Positions 24,558 through 34,157 of a stretch of DNA of 60,145 nt are shown here, piece after piece. A program made the translations under genes and the position numbers. A model generated the notes under the pieces. That model made no database searches. It had not been told where the DNA came from and worked only from the letters and a program-made list of their open reading frames with translations. The stretch's first letter is position 1; each line of letters starts with the position of its first letter. Source of the stretch: Mesorhizobium sp. (lineage in GTDB: Bacteria; Pseudomonadota; Alphaproteobacteria; Rhizobiales; Rhizobiaceae); contig SAQE01000037.1 of NCBI GenBank assembly GCA_004020545.1, forward strand, positions 1-60,145. Direction: 5' to 3'.

Positions 24558-25349
24558 ATGAGCGCTTCATTCAAGCTCGGCATCGTCGGCGGCGCGGGAT
24601 GGCTGGGCGTTGCCATTGCGGGTGCCGCGCTTGCGGCCAGCGTGGTGCGGGCGCAAGACCTTGCGCTGTCCTATCGGAGCGCCAAACCGGACCGTTTTTC
24701 GGGCGCGTTCTGGACCGATGACAACCAGGCGCTCGCCGACCGCTCCGACGTCATCATGCTTTCGGTGCGGCCGCAGGATTGGCCGTCGCTGAGCGTCGAT
24801 GCAAAGGGCAAGCTGGTCATCTCGGTGATGGCCGGCATCCGGCTGGCCGAGATCGGCGAGAAGCACGGCACACGCCGCGTCGTGCGGACGCTGCCCAACG
24901 CGGCGGCCGAGGTCGGCAAATCCTATACGCCATGGATCGCGAGCGGCGACGCCACCGAGGCGGACCGCGCAACCGTGCGCGCGATCTTCGACGCCTGCGG
25001 CGTCGAAGACGAGGTGGCGACGGAGCGCGACATCGACTACCTCACCGGCCTGACAGGATCGGGCCCCGCCTTCCCTGCCCTTTTGGCGGACGCGATGATG
25101 CGCGACGCGATTGCCTTCAGCCTCTCGCCGGACGTCGCGCGACGCGCCGTCAACACCGTGCTTGCCGGCACCGGCCGGCTGCTGGAGCTCAACGACGCCT
25201 CGCCGGCCGACACGGTGGAAGCCTTCCTCGGCTATCGCGGCACCACCGCCGCGGCAATCGAGACCATGCGCGAAGCGGGTTTCTACGAAGCGGTGGCCAA
25301 GGGGCTGGCGGCGGCATTCCTGAAGTCGATCGCGATGGGCAAGGCGTGA
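24558..25349 (+). CDS. Pyrroline-5-carboxylate reductase-like (ProC family)
   Basis: A 263-residue product. The N-terminal NAD(P) fold has GIVGGAGWLG at 8-17. VRTLPNAAAEVG at about 114-125 and the C-terminal dimerisation domain with the TGLTGSGPAF motif (about 163-172) are the ProC signature, which binds proline or pyrroline-5-carboxylate. It is probably a paralogue and not the only proC of the genome: the usual Met-Pro-Asn is replaced by LPN. GAGGCAAGG precedes the ATG. The SDR gene ends 56 bases upstream, so co-transcription is possible. Confidence 0.8.
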   Translation: MSASFKLGIVGGAGWLGVAIAGAALAASVVRAQDLALSYRSAKPDRFSGAFWTDDNQALADRSDVIMLSVRPQDWPSLSVDAKGKLVISVMAGIRLAEIGEKHGTRRVVRTLPNAAAEVGKSYTPWIASGDATEADRATVRAIFDACGVEDEVATERDIDYLTGLTGSGPAFPALLADAMMRDAIAFSLSPDVARRAVNTVLAGTGRLLELNDASPADTVEAFLGYRGTTAAAIETMREAGFYEAVAKGLAAAFLKSIAMGKA

Positions 25350-25686
25350 GTCGGCGTCGGCCTGTCACCCGCACTGTCGATTCGCCGATCTTCAACCGAC
25401 GGCCAGATTAGACGTTGCAGGAATGCGTTCATCCGCGGCCGTATGCCTAATAATTCAGCATAATTCAGCAATATTTGTATAAAATTGGCTAGGCTTCACG
25501 CCTCTAAATTGCATTAGCTCTTCCTTATTCTATCTATTCTGAAGAATTGATCGAGAAATGGAGATTTTCCTCTGTACTATATGGTTATTCCTTGGAACTA
25601 TCATGTGAATTAGAAGTTGGTCGGAAGCGGTCGACGGAACCTGCATAGCGTGTTCCAGGAGCCAGGCAGCACGGAGAGATTGTCCC
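25350..25686. other. AT-rich promoter region of the glycanase
   Basis: From about 25430 to 25620 the sequence is markedly AT-richer than anything nearby. It holds a perfect tandem 10-base repeat (TAATTCAGCA twice, 25451-25470). No gene is seen. It probably carries the promoter and regulator sites of the GH16/PrsDE genes, or marks a transfer boundary. Confidence 0.55.
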
Positions 25687-27195
25687 ATGACCTCCATCGT
25701 CAACGCAGTAGGCGTCCCTCTTCCCTATAGCGGCACGTCCACCCATTGGTTCTCGGCATCTGGGTCTGGGCCGGACTTGTGGGGCACCTCCGGCAATGAC
25801 ACCTTCTATGGAGCCTCCGGCGTCAATGTCACCATGCACGGTAGCTATGGCGATGACATCTATTACCTCTATGCCGCGGGCAACAAGGTGGCCGAGGGCT
25901 ATGGGGCAGGCATCGACACGATCAGCACATGGATGAGCTATACGCTCCCGAACAACGTCGAGAACCTCATCGTCACCACCGCCAATCGCTATGCGTTCGG
26001 AAATGCGCTGGACAACATCATCACCGCAAAGGCCGACCACCAGACGCTGGACGGCGGCGTGGGAAACGATGTTCTGATCGACGGCGGCGGCGGCTACGAC
26101 ACGTTCATCATCAAGAACGGCAACGGAAGCGACCTGATCGCGAATTTTGCAGCGACTGACACCGTCCGCCTCAACGGCTATGGCTTCGCCTCGTTCGACG
26201 CCATCCACTCGAACATGGTTCAGGCGGGATCGAACGTCATCCTGAACCTCGGATCCGGTGAGATCCTCGAGTTCAAGGACACGACCATCGACAAGCTGCA
26301 GCCCAGCCAGTTCGAGCTGCCGATCGACAAATCGCACATGACGCTGTCCTTCGGCGACGAGTTCAACACGCTGAACCTTCACAACAGCCAAGGCGGCACC
26401 TGGGACACCAACTTCTGGTGGGGGGCGCCAAACGGCAGCACGCTCACCCAGAACAACGAGCTGCAGTGGTATATCGACGCCAACTACGCCCCGACGAGCT
26501 CGGTCCACCCGTTCAGCGTGAACAACGGCGTTCTCACCATCACCGCAGCGCAGACACCGGCTGATATCAAGCCGCTGATCAACAACTACGAGTACACCTC
26601 CGGGCTCCTGACGACGCACGACTCCTTCTCGCAGACCTACGGCTATTTCGAAATGCGCGCCGACCTGCCCGAAAAAGCCGGCGCATGGCCAGCCTTCTGG
26701 CTGCTGCCCGAGGACGGCTCGTGGCCGCCGGAGCTGGACGTCGTGGAGATGTACGGCCAGAGCCCGAATTCGCTTCTGATGACCGCGCATACGAATGAGA
26801 CGGGAACCCACACCAAGGTCGGGTCGACAGTGAATGTCTCGGACACCGCCGGCTTCCACACCTACGGCCTCTTGTGGACGCCGGAGAAGCTGGTGTGGAC
26901 CTATGACGGCGTGCAGGTCGCGGAGGTGGCGACGCCGTCCGACATGAACAAGCCGATGTACATGCTGGTCGATCTCGCCGTCGGCGGCCAGGCCGGCGCG
27001 CCGCCGGATCATCTGGCGACCCCGGCTCAGATGAAGATCGACTACATCCACGCCTACACGCTGGACAGCGCGCCGGCGACCGCGCTGAACGTCACCAGCA
27101 GCAGCACCACCACCCAGACCACCCAGAGCATAGCCACGCACGGTATCGCCGGCAGCACGCTGCACGGCGGTTCCGAGTTCGGGGGCCACGCCTAA
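25687..27195 (+). CDS. Secreted GH16 endo-glycanase with RTX-like N-terminal domain
   Basis: A 502-residue product without a signal peptide. Residues 30-160 carry RTX-like Gly/Asp motifs (GTSGNDTFYG, LDGGVGNDVL, DGGGGYDTF) that bind calcium and go with type I secretion. Residues 215-455 are a glycoside hydrolase family 16 domain with the catalytic ELDVVE, nucleophile Glu349 and acid/base Glu354. The C-terminus is Ser/Thr/Gly-rich. In rhizobia such enzymes (ExsH, PlyA) trim acidic exopolysaccharide and leave through PrsDE. The exporter genes follow 32 bases later. The substrate is inferred to be the cell's own exopolysaccharide. Confidence 0.88.
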   Translation: MTSIVNAVGVPLPYSGTSTHWFSASGSGPDLWGTSGNDTFYGASGVNVTMHGSYGDDIYYLYAAGNKVAEGYGAGIDTISTWMSYTLPNNVENLIVTTANRYAFGNALDNIITAKADHQTLDGGVGNDVLIDGGGGYDTFIIKNGNGSDLIANFAATDTVRLNGYGFASFDAIHSNMVQAGSNVILNLGSGEILEFKDTTIDKLQPSQFELPIDKSHMTLSFGDEFNTLNLHNSQGGTWDTNFWWGAPNGSTLTQNNELQWYIDANYAPTSSVHPFSVNNGVLTITAAQTPADIKPLINNYEYTSGLLTTHDSFSQTYGYFEMRADLPEKAGAWPAFWLLPEDGSWPPELDVVEMYGQSPNSLLMTAHTNETGTHTKVGSTVNVSDTAGFHTYGLLWTPEKLVWTYDGVQVAEVATPSDMNKPMYMLVDLAVGGQAGAPPDHLATPAQMKIDYIHAYTLDSAPATALNVTSSSTTTQTTQSIATHGIAGSTLHGGSEFGGHA

Positions 27196-27227
27196 GGCGC
27201 GATCATGCAGCGGCCGGGAATGGGCAA

Positions 27228-28982
27228 ATGACTCGACCGTCGGGCCTGCGGCCGGTCTTTCTGCGCGCCATCGCCGATGTCGGCGCCTTCTCTGTGCTGA
27301 TCAACATCCTGTTGTTGGTAATCCCGCTCTACCTGCTCCAGGTCTATGATCGCGTGCTGCCGTCCTCCAGCATCGAGACGCTGTTTTACCTCTCGCTCAT
27401 CGCGGTGCTGGCTCTCGCCTTCCTCGGCTTCCTCGATGCGGTGCGCGCCATCTACACGCAGCGCGTCGCTGCGACCGTCGACCGGAAGCTGAGTGCCGGA
27501 ACGTTCGCCCTTTCGCTTGCCGCCAAACATGCCGGCGGCCTGTCGCCGCTGCGCGACCTCGCTTCGGTCTGCGCCTTCATCCGGTCGCGCGGCGTGGCGG
27601 TGCTGTTCGACCTGCCCTTCGCTCCGGTCTTCCTCGCCCTGCTCTATCTCATCCATCCCGTCCTGTTCTGGGTGACGCTCGCCGGCACGGTGCTGCTAGT
27701 TCTCCTGGTCGTGGCGAACCAGCTTGCCATCGGCCGAAACGATGCCTTGTCGGTGGAACGTTCTGCTTTGGCTGCCCAGGCGGAACAGGTCTTTGCCCGC
27801 AATGCCGAAACGCTGCGCGCCATGGGCATGGTCGACAACGCCGCGCGGGTCTGGGAGCGGTACGTGGGCGAAGCGCTCATCCTGCACGACCGCTCCGCGA
27901 GCGCCAACGCGATCTTCAGCGGTGCCTCGCGGGCGCTGCGCATGATGCTGCAACTGGCAATCCTCGGCGCCGGCGCGTGGCTGGTGGTCGAGGGGCAGAT
28001 GACGGCCGGCATGATCTTCGCCTCCTCGCTGGTGTCGTCGCGTGCGCTGCAGCCGCTCGACCAGCTCATCGGCGCCTGGCGCCAGATCGCCGATGCCCGT
28101 CGAGCGTGGACACGGCTGGAAAGGGCGCTCGCGACGCAGCCGGCGCAAGCGCGCAAACTCGCCCTGCCCGATCCGTCAGGCGCGATTGGCGTGCAGGACG
28201 TTTTCTTCATGGCGCCGAATGCCCAGCCAGGCACCGAGCCCATCCTCAAGCGGCTGAATTTCCAAATCGGCGCCGGCGAGGCGGTGGCGATCGTCGGTCC
28301 GAGCGGCGCCGGCAAATCCACGCTGGCGCGGCTGCTTGTCGGCGCCGTGCAGCCGACCGGCGGCTCCGTCAGAATCGACGGCGCCGACCTCAGGACATGG
28401 GACGAAAATCAGCTCGGAAGAAGGATCGGCTATCTCGCGCAGGAAGTGGAGCTGTTTCCCGGATCGATCGGCGACAATGTCGCCCGCTTCGACCCGAACG
28501 CGGAGGACGCCGCGATCGTCGAGGCGGCCAGGCGCGCGGAAGCGCATGAGCTGATCCTGGCGCTGCGCAACGGCTACCAGACCGTGATCGGCCCTTCGGA
28601 CAGACTGTCGGGCGGCGAACGCCAGCGGATCGGGCTGGCGCGCGCCTTCTACGGCAATCCGCGCATTCTCGTCCTCGACGAACCCAGTTCCCATCTCGAC
28701 GGCGGCGGCGAAGCCGCGCTCGAAGCGGTGCTTGCCGCCGCGCGAGCCGCCGGCGTCACCGTGATCGTGGTCACGCATCGCCCTTCCATCGCCGCGGCCT
28801 GCGACCGCGTGATGCTTTTGCGCGGCGGTGCGATCGAAGCCTTCGGCCCGAGCGGCGAGGTGTTGCGGCGGCCCCTCACCGACAAGGGCGCCGACAGGGG
28901 CGCACAACAGAACACTGTGGTGACTGGATCATTCGCAACGATGATCCGCGGCACCCCCCACAATGTCCGCCTCGGATCATAG
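27228..28982 (+). CDS. prsD: Type I secretion ABC transporter (PrsD-like)
   Basis: A 584-residue fused membrane/ATPase subunit. Five to six helices span residues 20-275, starting at an LLLVIPLYLLQVYDRVLPS segment typical of PrtD/PrsD/HasD exporters with no peptidase domain. The ATPase half has Walker A GPSGAGKS (about 357-364), signature LSGGERQR and Walker B ILVLDEPSSH. It drives export of RTX proteins across both membranes with PrsE and an outer-membrane TolC protein, which is not in this window. The cargo is probably the GH16 enzyme encoded upstream. Confidence 0.88.
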   Translation: MTRPSGLRPVFLRAIADVGAFSVLINILLLVIPLYLLQVYDRVLPSSSIETLFYLSLIAVLALAFLGFLDAVRAIYTQRVAATVDRKLSAGTFALSLAAKHAGGLSPLRDLASVCAFIRSRGVAVLFDLPFAPVFLALLYLIHPVLFWVTLAGTVLLVLLVVANQLAIGRNDALSVERSALAAQAEQVFARNAETLRAMGMVDNAARVWERYVGEALILHDRSASANAIFSGASRALRMMLQLAILGAGAWLVVEGQMTAGMIFASSLVSSRALQPLDQLIGAWRQIADARRAWTRLERALATQPAQARKLALPDPSGAIGVQDVFFMAPNAQPGTEPILKRLNFQIGAGEAVAIVGPSGAGKSTLARLLVGAVQPTGGSVRIDGADLRTWDENQLGRRIGYLAQEVELFPGSIGDNVARFDPNAEDAAIVEAARRAEAHELILALRNGYQTVIGPSDRLSGGERQRIGLARAFYGNPRILVLDEPSSHLDGGGEAALEAVLAAARAAGVTVIVVTHRPSIAAACDRVMLLRGGAIEAFGPSGEVLRRPLTDKGADRGAQQNTVVTGSFATMIRGTPHNVRLGS

Positions 28983-28985
28983 ACG

Positions 28986-30299
28986 ATGAGCGCCGAGAGC
29001 CTTGCCTGGGAACCACGCACCGACATAAGGCGCGTGGCGTTTACCGGATACGCGGCAACAGCGCTGCTGGTGGGTTGCTTTGGCTATTGGGCGGCCAGCG
29101 CGCCGCTGTCCGGCGCGGTGATCACTCCAGGCACGATCTCGGCGACCGGCGGCAACATCCTGATCCAGCAGCCCGAGGGCGGCATCGTCCAGCAACTGCT
29201 GGTCCACGAGGGCGACCGCGTGCGGCAGGGCCAGGACCTCATCCTCCTCGACCGGACAGCCGCGCAAGCCGATCTCAACCGGCTGACGCGGCAGTCGATC
29301 GCGCTCAAGGCAACCGCGGCGCGGCTGGAGGCGGAGCGTGATGGGCTGGACAGGCTGGCGCCGATCACCGAGGCGGCGCCCGCGCCGTTCCAGCAGAATT
29401 TCCAGAATCTCATCCGCGAACAGCAGAAGGAATTCGACGCGAGACTCGCCCGCTTCCGCTCCGAACAGTCGATCCTGGCGCAGCGGGTCGCCATGCATCG
29501 TGAGTCGGTCGCGGGCCTGAACGCCCAGAAACTCGCCATCGAGCAGCAGGCCGATATCGTGAAGAAGGAGCTCGGCATCAAGACCGGCCTTTTGGATAAG
29601 GGCCTCACCAACCGCACCGAATATTCGCAGCTGCTGCGCAGCGAGGCCGATCTCGTCGGCCAGGCCGGCGCGATGGAAGCAAACCTCGCCGCGGTCAACA
29701 CCCAGATCGTCGAAGCCCAGGTGCAAGTCGAGCGCCTGACCACGCAGCGCGTGGAAGAGGCGCTGACCAAGCTCGACGAGGTCCGCACCAATCTCGCCGA
29801 CATCGAGGAACAGATGCGTGCGGCCGAAGCGGTGCTTCAGCGCACGACGATCAAGGCGCCGGCGGCCGGCATCGTGGTGTCGTCGACTTATAATTCGAAG
29901 GGCAGCGTGATCGCGCCGGGCGAGAAGATCATGGAGATCCTGCCCACGGCATCGGGCCTCAACGTCGACGCCAAGATCAGGCCGAAGGACATCGACCAGG
30001 TGCGCGTCGGCCAGAAGGCGAAGCTCAGGCTGTCAGCGCTCAACATGCGGCTGACGCCCGAGGTTTCAGCCGCCGTGACGGAGATCTCCGCCGACCGGCT
30101 GGTCGATCAAACCACGCACGAACCCTATTTCCGCGCCAAGCTGAGGATCGCCGACGCCCTGCCGCCCGGCGTCAAGCCCGAGCAGCTCTATCCCGGAACG
30201 CCGGTCGAGGCCTTCATCAGCACCGGCGACCGGACTTTCTTCGAGTACCTCGCGCGGCCGATGCTGGATTCGTTCGCGCGTGCATTCGCGGAGAGATAA
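28986..30299 (+). CDS. prsE: HlyD-family type I secretion adaptor (PrsE-like)
   Basis: A 437-residue membrane fusion protein. One membrane helix (about 20-40) follows a short cytoplasmic tail. A barrel/lipoyl half (GGNILIQQPEGGIVQQLLVH), a long coiled-coil hairpin (about 95-290) and the second lipoyl half with the KAPAAGIVVSS motif come next. It starts three bases after prsD. It links the ABC exporter to the outer-membrane channel. The last 58 bases of the gene recur in decayed form at 33453-33509. Confidence 0.88.
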   Translation: MSAESLAWEPRTDIRRVAFTGYAATALLVGCFGYWAASAPLSGAVITPGTISATGGNILIQQPEGGIVQQLLVHEGDRVRQGQDLILLDRTAAQADLNRLTRQSIALKATAARLEAERDGLDRLAPITEAAPAPFQQNFQNLIREQQKEFDARLARFRSEQSILAQRVAMHRESVAGLNAQKLAIEQQADIVKKELGIKTGLLDKGLTNRTEYSQLLRSEADLVGQAGAMEANLAAVNTQIVEAQVQVERLTTQRVEEALTKLDEVRTNLADIEEQMRAAEAVLQRTTIKAPAAGIVVSSTYNSKGSVIAPGEKIMEILPTASGLNVDAKIRPKDIDQVRVGQKAKLRLSALNMRLTPEVSAAVTEISADRLVDQTTHEPYFRAKLRIADALPPGVKPEQLYPGTPVEAFISTGDRTFFEYLARPMLDSFARAFAER

Positions 30300-30372
30300 A
30301 TGCCGCTCTTCCGTCGGCCTTGATGCGGGCATAACCCAATCAGATGCCGGTCCGTCTTGGGGTCAAAAGCTT

Positions 30373-31040
<668 letters not shown>

Positions 31041-31044
<4 letters not shown>

Positions 31045-32282
31045 GTCGCGCCCCTGATGATATCGACCGGGTTCTGCCGCGCCGCGCGGCGCGCTGGCAG
31101 ATACCCGGCCACCGCGGCAGAGCCGATCGCGAAGCCGGACGCGATGACATAGTGCAGCACACTCCAGGCGATCGGCAGATGCGTCATCTCCTGCCCCGTC
31201 GCGGCGATCTCGAACCGCACCAAGGAGAGGCTGTAGACCATGGAGAAGCCGAGAAGCCAGCCGAGCGCGGAGCCGGCGCCACCGATCGCCACGCCTTCGA
31301 GCAGGAACAGCCCGCGCATGTCGGCCTCCGGGAAACCGAGCGATTTCATGATCGCGATGTCGCGCGCCTTCTCGTGCGTGATGGTGGAAATGATGTTGTA
31401 GATGCCGAAGCCGGCAACGAGCATAATCGCACCGACGACGGTGTACATGATGATATTGCGGATGACGAGGGCCTGGAGAATGGACTCGTTCGCCTCCTGC
31501 CAGGCGACCGACTTGTAGCCTAGTTCGGCTTCGGTGCGGCGCGCAATCGCCGGAGCGCGGTTCGGATCGTTCAGCTTGATGCGAATCTCGTTGATGGCGT
31601 TCGGTCGCTCCGAAAGAATCTGCGCGTTCTTCAAGAGCACATAGGCCTCATCTTCGTCACGGGCGGTGGTGCCAGTGTGGAAGAGGCCGACGATCTTGAA
31701 GTTGCGCGTCAGCCCCTCAGAAGAGACCACCGTTATCGTGTCGCCGAACCCCGCGCCGAGCCGGCTCGCCATCGTATCGCCGATGAGCACGTTGTTGCCG
31801 CCAGCCGCGAGTGCGTTGAAGCTGCCCTGAACGAAATCCTCCACGATCGGCGACACGCCGGGTTCGCGTTCGGGGTCGATGCCGATGATGGTCGCGCCCA
31901 CCTCGCGGCTGGAATAGCGGATCACGCCCTGCGTCTTGAGGCTCACCGCGAACCGCCCAGGAATCCAACTCGCCAGCCACGCGGTCGCGGCTGTCGGATT
32001 GATGATGCCGCGGCGGTCATTGCGCGGTCTAAGCCCCGAAATGGCGACCGCGTTGAAAACATCTTCGGCCGGCTGGCGGCGGGCCGTGCGCTGGTCATCG
32101 GTGATGTCGACATGCGGCATTGTGTCGACGAGTTGCCGGACGAAATCATCCTGTCCGCCCTGCATCAGCGCTGCCATGGCGATTGAGAATCCGACGCCGA
32201 CGGCGACGCCGAGCACGGCAACGAGCGTCTGCCGGCCTCGGCCGGCGATGTGTGTGATCGCGATGTCGAGAATAAGCCGCAT
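31041..32282 (-). CDS. ABC transporter permease (FtsX/MacB-type)
   Basis: A 413-residue product. One helix near the N-terminus (about 18-40) is followed by a large periplasmic MacB_PCD domain (about 45-275) and three C-terminal helices of the FtsX domain. The first of these follows EANESILQALVIRNIIMY, then VAGFGIYNIISTITHEKARD, which is the family hallmark. Such permeases move substrates from the periplasm outwards by mechanotransmission. It lies six bases after the adaptor gene. Confidence 0.88.
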
Positions 32283-32288
32283 CGGACC

Positions 32289-33296
32289 TCACTTCCGCAC
32301 TGCTGCGACCGTCACGCGCGCGCCGTCAGCGAGTTCGGTCGGGTAGGGCGAGATGACTTGCGCCCGCGCATCGATGCCCGACAGAACCTCGACGCCGTTG
32401 GTGCCGCGAATGCCGGTGCGGACTTCACGCCGCCGGGTCGTCTCGCCCTCGACCACGAAGACATCACTGCCTTCGATCGCCACCGACGGAACCAGCAGGG
32501 CATTCTTCGAGACACGGATGACGATGTTGACGTCGGTCGACATGCCGATCCTGAGCGGCGTATCGTCCGGCAGTCGGAAATAGACGCGATAGGTCTTCGT
32601 CACCGGATCTCCCTTCGGTGTGATGCGATCGACAACGGCCTCCAGATTCTGTCCGGGAAAGGCATCGGCCCTGAGCAGTGTGCGCTGGCCGATCTCGACC
32701 CGCGGGATGTCCTCCTCGTTGACTTCGGCGACCACCAGAAGCGGCTTCGGCTCGCCGACCCAGAACAGCACCGTGCCGAGTTCGGCAATCTCTCCCACCT
32801 CGCCGTCCTGCCTCAGCACGACGCCAGGGCTCGGTGCTCGTATGACATGGGTTTCCAGGCGTGCCTTCTGCCCGGCCACGAGCGCCTCGATCTGGGACAA
32901 CTCGCTCTGCGCACGATCGAGTGCCTGCTGGCTCGCCGCGTTCTTCTCAGCAAGCACGCTTTGGCGCTGGAACTCCTGCTCTGCAAGGGCCCGTCTTGCT
33001 TCGAGTTCTCCCAGCGCTGCTCGAACCTCGCTGTCGTCGAGCCGGGCGAGGACGTCGCCCTGCGCGACTCTTGCTCCCTCACAATTGCATTGCTCAACGA
33101 TCCTCTCGCGCACAACCGGAGCCACCTTGGCCCAGCTATTCGGCTCGACCGAGCCACTCGCATAGACGATCTCAGCGGCGTCGCCGCGCCAAGGCATCAC
33201 GATCGAGACAGGCGTCGCCCGCAGCAGATACCAGGCCGTGCCGCCAACCAGGGCCGCTACGACGACAATTCCCACAATCGAGCCTCTTACCCGCAT
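32289..33296 (-). CDS. Periplasmic adaptor (HlyD/MacA-like) of an ABC efflux system
   Basis: A 335-residue product. The N-terminal helix (residues 7-25) is a membrane anchor. The lipoyl halves (IVYASGSVEPNSWAKVAP and VIRAPSPGVVLRQDGEVGE) flank a short coiled coil (about 90-145). A beta barrel and a membrane-proximal domain complete the fold. It is the first gene of the leftward adaptor-permease-ATPase operon. There is no outer-membrane channel gene nearby. Substrate unknown. Confidence 0.85.
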   Translation of the reverse strand: MRVRGSIVGIVVVAALVGGTAWYLLRATPVSIVMPWRGDAAEIVYASGSVEPNSWAKVAPVVRERIVEQCNCEGARVAQGDVLARLDDSEVRAALGELEARRALAEQEFQRQSVLAEKNAASQQALDRAQSELSQIEALVAGQKARLETHVIRAPSPGVVLRQDGEVGEIAELGTVLFWVGEPKPLLVVAEVNEEDIPRVEIGQRTLLRADAFPGQNLEAVVDRITPKGDPVTKTYRVYFRLPDDTPLRIGMSTDVNIVIRVSKNALLVPSVAIEGSDVFVVEGETTRRREVRTGIRGTNGVEVLSGIDARAQVISPYPTELADGARVTVAAVRK

Positions 33297-33406
33297 GGAG
33301 CGCTCCCTTGATAACGGACGCCAAGATGAGCGCCGAAATGATGAAAACGGCCAAGTCCATCAAGCATTGCATAATGATTGCGACCGACGCCAAGGGCAAA
33401 AAACTA

Positions 33407-33428
33407 CTTGATCGACACGTCGATCAAG
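33407..33428. promoter_or_regulatory. Perfect inverted repeat upstream of the ABC efflux operon
   Basis: CTTGATCGAC-AC-GTCGATCAAG is a perfect 10-2-10 palindrome, 110 bases before the adaptor start. It could be a regulator site or a short hairpin. The regulator is not known. Confidence 0.45.
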
Positions 33429-33452
33429 CAGGGCACGCCGAATGTGAAAAGT

Positions 33453-33509
33453 CGAGTACCTGGCACGCCGATGCTGGATTCGTTCGCGCGGGCATTTGCG
33501 GAAAAGTAG
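33453..33509 (+). pseudogene. Decayed 3' end of a prsE-like gene
   Basis: This 57-base piece matches the last 58 bases of prsE (30242-30299) at 49 positions with one single-base gap. It would encode EYLARPMLDSFARAFAEK but for that lost base. Several differences fall at third codon positions, so the fragment comes from a diverged homologue that was once under selection and is not a fresh copy. Similarity stops beyond the stop codon. Confidence 0.75.
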
Positions 33510-33640
33510 GGCGCGAGATGGCGGGCTGCCGGCGGTCGTTCGCGCCGCCCGTTTGTGCCGAGAGGCGGCGGGCCCGTCGTCAGGCACCCGTCCCGGGGCA
33601 AACAACTACCTCTCGGGCCCTTCGGCACAGGGCGAATGGC

Positions 33641-33853
33641 TTATTCCAGAAACATCAGGGCTGTGGCCAGAAATCCCATCCCGAAGCAAGATGCCATCGA
33701 ATAGGCGATCATCCCAACAGCCAGATAGTCGCCGCTGTCTGACGACAAATGGCTGCCGATCGTGCCGAAAGCCACGAGCCAGCATGCTACCGTCAAACCG
33801 ATGATCGCCCCCATAGCGAGGTTCTTGACCACAAAGAGCACCAGTGGAGGCAT
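33641..33853 (-). CDS. Small two-helix membrane protein, 70 aa
   Basis: The start MPPLVLFVVK is preceded by AGGAG about eight bases away. Two helices (about 5-28 and 43-66) are joined by a polar loop with SHLSSDSGD. The product is a small inner-membrane protein with no recognised family. A longer reading from a GTG at 33925 adds 24 polar residues and lacks a ribosome-binding site. Confidence 0.6.
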   Translation of the reverse strand: MPPLVLFVVKNLAMGAIIGLTVACWLVAFGTIGSHLSSDSGDYLAVGMIAYSMASCFGMGFLATALMFLE

Positions 33854-34157
33854 AAGTTCTGCTCCTGAAGAGCATTTCGCGGCGCTGCCCACGGCTTGCA
33901 GCCTTGTGACTTCAGCACCTGTCACTCAACGCCAAAACCTGCATCTGGTTGCTCCTCCTGTCTGTTTTCGCACCGGTTCGACGGGCTGTAGCAGTTTGCC
34001 TATGGCCGACCGGGCACGCGCAAGCGGCACCGCGCGACGCGAATACGCGTCCGCCTCTGGCTCAATCACCGCCTGTAGACATCGCGGCGCCAATCACCCA
34101 ATCTTGCCCCCAGGGAACAAGAAGCGCTTCGAAGAAAGCGCGAACCTTCGGGTGCGC
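33854..34157. other. Intergenic, promoter side of the Pot operon
   Basis: About 300 bases between the leftward small membrane protein and the rightward Pot operon. The PotB frame runs open through it but lacks coding character before 34158. No RNA gene or repeat is seen. Confidence 0.45.

Larger units (their letters stand above)
33297..33640. other. Spacer with gene remnant and inverted repeat
   Basis: This 344-base stretch holds the start region of the ABC efflux operon, a 10-2-10 inverted repeat at 33407-33428 and the prsE-like fragment at 33453-33509. No complete gene is seen. Confidence 0.55.

Noticed and set aside
25585-27189. A 534-codon leftward frame
   Set aside because: It is antisense to the GH16 glycanase, whose catalytic motif is intact; the leftward product is Val/Arg/Asp-rich without a family.
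33172-33399. A leftward frame with a hydrophobic start overlapping the efflux adaptor gene
   Set aside because: More than half of it overlaps the adaptor gene in another frame and it lacks a ribosome-binding site; the hydrophobic run is probably chance.
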